From positions 1-8,689 of the forward strand of contig JASFME010000087.1 of the NCBI GenBank assembly GCA_050117725.1: 8,689 nucleotides of DNA, read 5' to 3'. Under the pieces are notes generated by a model. It did no database searches, was not told where the DNA came from, and saw nothing but the letters and a program-made list of their open reading frames with translations. Position numbers and translations under genes: made by a program. Source of the DNA: JASFJH01 sp050117725. GTDB lineage: Bacteria > Pseudomonadota > Gammaproteobacteria > AKS1. Shown in pieces: positions 5,869 through 8,689 of this stretch. Position 1 is the first letter of the stretch, and each line of letters begins with the position of its first letter.

Positions 5869-6896
5869 GCGGGCCGCGTTTTTGCCTGTTGCGGCTGTCC
5901 GCGCTCGGTGATGTGTGCCTGTGCGTGCCGGTCGTGCGCACCTTGCAGCAGGCCTTTCCCGATGCGCGGATCAGCTGGGTGATCAGTCGCCCGGCCCATG
6001 AACTGGTCGAGGGGCTCGACGGTGTCGAGTTCATTGTGATCGACAAGCCGCGGTCATTGCGTGACTACCTGCAGGTGTACCGGCAATTACGCGATCGCCG
6101 TTTCGATGTGCTGCTCGCCATGCAGGCCAGCCTGCGTGCCAACCTGATCTACAGCCTGATCAAGGCGCCGGTGAAGATCGGCTTTGACAAAACGCGCGCA
6201 CGCGACGCGCAGGCCCTGTTCACCAACCGGCAAATTGCTTTTGCCCGTGAACACCTGCTCGACAGTTTCCTGCGCTTTGCCGCCGAGGCCGGCGCGACGC
6301 AAGCGGTCATCGACTGGTCGATACCTATCGGCCAGGCCGATAGGGACTGGGCCGCACGGCAGGTGGAAGCGCAACGCCGCCTGCTGGTTGTGAATGCCTG
6401 TGCCAGCAAGGCAGAACGCGACTGGCCGGTAGAGCGTTTCGTTGCGGTCATGCAGTATGCCCGTGAGCGATACAACATCGATATCGTGCTGACCGGCGGG
6501 CCGTCGGCGCAGGAACGTGCGGTGGCGGCAAAACTGTGCGCAGCCGTGCCCGACGCTATCAACCTGGTCGGCCAGACCGGCATGAAGCAGTTGCTCGCCC
6601 TGCTCGAACGCGCCGATGCGTTGCTTGCGCCCGATACCGGGCCGGTACACCTGGCGCGTGCCGTGAATACGCCCGTGATCGGTCTGTACGCGGTGGCCCC
6701 GGCATGGCTGACCGGGCCGTATGAGGCACAGCAGCATTGTGTCGATCATTATGATGATGCGGTGCGCGAGATCCTCGGCAAACAGCCCGAACAGGTTGCC
6801 TGGAAGACGCGCGTGCATGACCCGCGTGCCATGCAGATGATCACGGTCGATGAAGTGAAGGCGCAACTCGATAATGTGTTGGCGGAGGCGGGATGA
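5865..6896 (+). CDS. GT9 ADP-heptose:LPS heptosyltransferase in the waaC position (heptosyltransferase I or OpsX-like)
   Basis: The 343-residue protein is a GT9 family glycosyltransferase. Its N-terminus, CLLRLSALGDVCLCVPVV with Asp16, carries the conserved GD of heptosyltransferases. ACASKAERDW (Lys182, Glu184) and APDTGPVHLARAV (Asp257) are the expected donor-binding blocks. Its place between waaF and waaG is where Pseudomonas has waaC, so transfer of heptose I to Kdo is the likely reaction, cytoplasmic and at the inner membrane. The motifs differ from canonical WaaC, which reads KTSSxGDVxHTLPAL near the N-terminus. The LRLSALGDV form is closer to the OpsX-type heptosyltransferase of Haemophilus and a GT9 subgroup in other gammaproteobacteria, so I leave the symbol blank. 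The start is the ATG overlapping the waaF stop as ATGA; the frame is open further upstream (ATG at 5766), but that would overlap waaF by about 100 nt. Acceptor specificity is inferred from context. Confidence 0.88.
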   Translation: MSGPRFCLLRLSALGDVCLCVPVVRTLQQAFPDARISWVISRPAHELVEGLDGVEFIVIDKPRSLRDYLQVYRQLRDRRFDVLLAMQASLRANLIYSLIKAPVKIGFDKTRARDAQALFTNRQIAFAREHLLDSFLRFAAEAGATQAVIDWSIPIGQADRDWAARQVEAQRRLLVVNACASKAERDWPVERFVAVMQYARERYNIDIVLTGGPSAQERAVAAKLCAAVPDAINLVGQTGMKQLLALLERADALLAPDTGPVHLARAVNTPVIGLYAVAPAWLTGPYEAQQHCVDHYDDAVREILGKQPEQVAWKTRVHDPRAMQMITVDEVKAQLDNVLAEAG

Positions 6897-8035
6897 GATT
6901 TGCCTGCGTCATGTTCAAGTATTTTCCCTACGGCGGTCTGCAGCGCGACTTCATGCGCATGGCCCGGCAGATCATGGCGCGCGGTGACAGCGTCGATGTC
7001 TATACACTCGAGTGGCAAGGAGAGGTGCCACTTGGTATGCAGGTGCATATCATCGAGGCCAGGGCGCTGACCAATCACGGCAAGTACGAAAAATTTTACG
7101 AGGCATTACAACAACGCCTGGCGGCGCAACACTATGACTGTGTGATCGGTTACAACAAGTTGCCCGGGCTGGATGTGTATTACGCCGCCGATCCCTGTTA
7201 CGAGGCACGCGTGCGCCGCCTGCGCAGCAAGTGGTATCGGCTGACACGGCGCTACAAGCATTTTGCCGGTTACGAGTGCGCCGTGTTTGCACCGCACAGC
7301 GACACCGAGATCCTGCTTATCGCCGAGGCCGAGCGCGACAACTTCATGCGCTATTACCACACACCCGCACAACGCCTGCACATGCTGCCGCCGGGGATCC
7401 AGCGCGACCGCCTGCGTGGTGACGACTATGCCCGGCAACGCGCCGATTTCCGCCGCGAGTTCGGCCTGGCCGACGATGAACGACTCGTGCTCATGGTCGG
7501 CTCGGGTTTCCGCACCAAGGGTCTCGACCGCACGCTCGCAGCACTGGCCGCCTTGCCGGCGCCGCTGCGGCAGCGCACGCGCCTGATCGTGATCGGCAAG
7601 GACAATATCAAGCCGTTCGTGCGTATGGCGACGAAACTCGGCATCAACGATCGCATGCAGTTTTTTGCCGGCCGCGACGACATCCCGCGTTTCCTGTTCG
7701 GTGCCGATCTGTTGATCCACCCGGCCTACAGCGAAAACACCGGCACCGTGCTGCTCGAGGCTCTCGCCGCCGGCCTGGCCGTGCTGACCACGGATGTGTG
7801 CGGTTACGCGCACTATATTACCGAGGCGCACGGGGGCAAGGTCCTGTCATCACCGTTTTCGCAAGCGGCATTGAACACGGCCCTGTCAGAACTGTTAAGC
7901 GATGATGCGCATCGTGCCGAGCTGGCAGAGCACGGTCATGCCTGGGCAGCACAGGCCGACATCTATGATCTGCACACGCACGCCGTGGAGATCATTTACA
8001 CTGTTGCCAGACGTCGGGCCGGGGGCAGTGCATGA
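6893..8035 (+). CDS. waaG: LPS core UDP-glucose:(heptosyl)LPS alpha-1,3-glucosyltransferase
   Basis: The 380-residue protein is a GT4 family retaining glycosyltransferase closely resembling E. coli WaaG (374 residues), which transfers the first outer-core hexose from a UDP-sugar onto heptose II at the cytoplasmic membrane surface. It has the N-terminal KYFPYGGLQRDFMR block (9-22; glycines 14-15 contact the donor), NKLPGLDVYYAAD (88-100), Lys209 in GSGFRTKG and the EX7E motif of GT4 enzymes, Glu281 and Glu289, within HPAYSENTG...LLEA. CGYAHYI follows at about 303-309. All key residues appear intact. In Pseudomonas the same enzyme adds galactosamine, so the exact sugar here is not settled. The ATG overlaps the preceding stop by 4 nt, with GGAGG (6884-6888) as ribosome binding site, showing tight coupling within the operon. 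Confidence 0.95.
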   Translation: MRFACVMFKYFPYGGLQRDFMRMARQIMARGDSVDVYTLEWQGEVPLGMQVHIIEARALTNHGKYEKFYEALQQRLAAQHYDCVIGYNKLPGLDVYYAADPCYEARVRRLRSKWYRLTRRYKHFAGYECAVFAPHSDTEILLIAEAERDNFMRYYHTPAQRLHMLPPGIQRDRLRGDDYARQRADFRREFGLADDERLVLMVGSGFRTKGLDRTLAALAALPAPLRQRTRLIVIGKDNIKPFVRMATKLGINDRMQFFAGRDDIPRFLFGADLLIHPAYSENTGTVLLEALAAGLAVLTTDVCGYAHYITEAHGGKVLSSPFSQAALNTALSELLSDDAHRAELAEHGHAWAAQADIYDLHTHAVEIIYTVARRRAGGSA

Positions 8036-8689
8036 TCGAGATCGCCGAAGAATTGTTGCCATGTGTAGCGGGCGAGCAGGCCTTCGATCAGCTCATGCAC
8101 ATGCACGGTGAGATCTTCCGCGAACTGCCAACCGAAGGGCGGCGTACGCTGCGCTTTAGCTGTCAGGGGCGCAGCTACTTTATCAAGATCCACCGCGGCG
8201 TCGGCTGGCGCGAGATCTTCAAGAATCTTTTTTCCCTGCGCCTGCCCGTGATCAGCGCACGCAACGAATGGCGCGCCATCGAACGCCTCGAGCAACTCGG
8301 CATCCCGACCACGCCGCTCGTGGCGCGTGGCGCCCGCGGCATCAATCCGGCGCGGCGTGAATCGTTTGTCGTGACGCGTGATCTTGGCGCGACCATCAGC
8401 CTTGAAGACCTGACCGCGAACTGGTCAGAACAATCCCCGCCAGTGGCTTTCAAACGTGCGCTTATCGACGAGGTGGCACGCATCGCGCGCCTCATGCACG
8501 ACCACGGCATGAACCACCGTGATTTCTATTTATGTCATTTCCTGCTCGATCAGCACGAAGGCTGGTCGATGCAACAACCAACGCTGTACCTGATTGACCT
8601 GCACCGCGTGCAGATGCGTCGGCGCGTGCCACGGCGCTGGCTGGTCAAGGATCTCGGCGGTCTGTATTTTTCGGCGCTTGATGCCGGTC
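8032..8689 (+). CDS. waaP: LPS core heptose(I) kinase WaaP, 3' end cut by the window
   Basis: The frame opens at an ATG overlapping the waaG stop as ATGA and continues without a stop to the window end, giving 219 of an expected 265 or so residues. It resembles WaaP (RfaP), a protein-kinase-like enzyme that uses ATP to phosphorylate heptose I; the phosphate helps cross-link LPS through divalent cations and supports outer membrane integrity. Visible signatures are YFIKIHRGVGWREIFKNL (49-66, with Lys52 the likely ATP lysine), NEWRAIERL (78-86), and the catalytic loop MNHRDFYLCHF (160-170, Asp164 as catalytic base). YLIDLHR (186-192) supplies the DFG-like Asp189. The sequence is intact as far as it can be read. 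Its place after waaG is the same as in Pseudomonas and Enterobacteria. The missing C-terminus cannot be judged. Confidence 0.95.
   Translation, partial: MIEIAEELLPCVAGEQAFDQLMHMHGEIFRELPTEGRRTLRFSCQGRSYFIKIHRGVGWREIFKNLFSLRLPVISARNEWRAIERLEQLGIPTTPLVARGARGINPARRESFVVTRDLGATISLEDLTANWSEQSPPVAFKRALIDEVARIARLMHDHGMNHRDFYLCHFLLDQHEGWSMQQPTLYLIDLHRVQMRRRVPRRWLVKDLGGLYFSALDAG

Overview
The window reads as chromosomal DNA from a GC-rich gammaproteobacterium. All genes run left to right and are densely packed. The order glnE – ilvE – waaF – GT9 heptosyltransferase – waaG – waaP matches, as I recall it, the arrangement in Pseudomonas aeruginosa and related gammaproteobacteria. The small CHCC zinc-finger gene between ilvE and waaF, and a cytochrome P460 gene upstream, point to a non-Pseudomonas lineage, perhaps near the purple sulfur or methanotroph-type gammaproteobacteria. 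That placement is inference; the sequence alone does not fix the genus.

Layout. (1) Bases 2-526 hold the 3' part of a c-type heme protein of the cytochrome P460 / c'-beta type, with its CxxCH motif near the C-terminus. (2) Bases 527-668 are intergenic, with a long imperfect hairpin (551-597) and a plausible promoter directly before glnE. (3) 669-3548 is glnE, the bifunctional glutamine synthetase adenylyltransferase/deadenylylase. (4) 3578-4513 is ilvE, the branched-chain aminotransferase, 29 nt behind glnE. (5) 4591-4776 is a 61-residue CHCC zinc-finger protein with a strong ribosome binding site. (6) 4831-5868, 5865-6896, 6893-8035 and 8032 to the window end form an LPS inner-core cassette: heptosyltransferase II (waaF), a second GT9 heptosyltransferase in the waaC slot, glucosyltransferase I (waaG) and the heptose kinase waaP, which is cut by the window edge. 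The last three junctions are 4-nt ATGA overlaps.

How they work together. GlnE tunes glutamine synthetase to nitrogen status and IlvE moves amino groups between glutamate and branched-chain keto acids, so the first pair concerns nitrogen and amino-acid metabolism. The second block builds and phosphorylates the lipopolysaccharide inner core at the cytoplasmic face of the inner membrane: heptose I, heptose II, first outer-core hexose, then phosphate on heptose I. The tight spacing suggests one long transcription unit or two overlapping ones.

No mobile element, CRISPR array, tRNA or rRNA was seen, and no stretch over 300 bases lacks a gene. Most of the region is ordinary core genome, and I see no clear new system. 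The points most worth a second look are the long hairpin and possibly leaderless promoter before glnE, the P460 gene, two tiny ORFs that may couple translation in the ilvE-zinc finger-waaF gaps, and the non-canonical protein in the waaC position.
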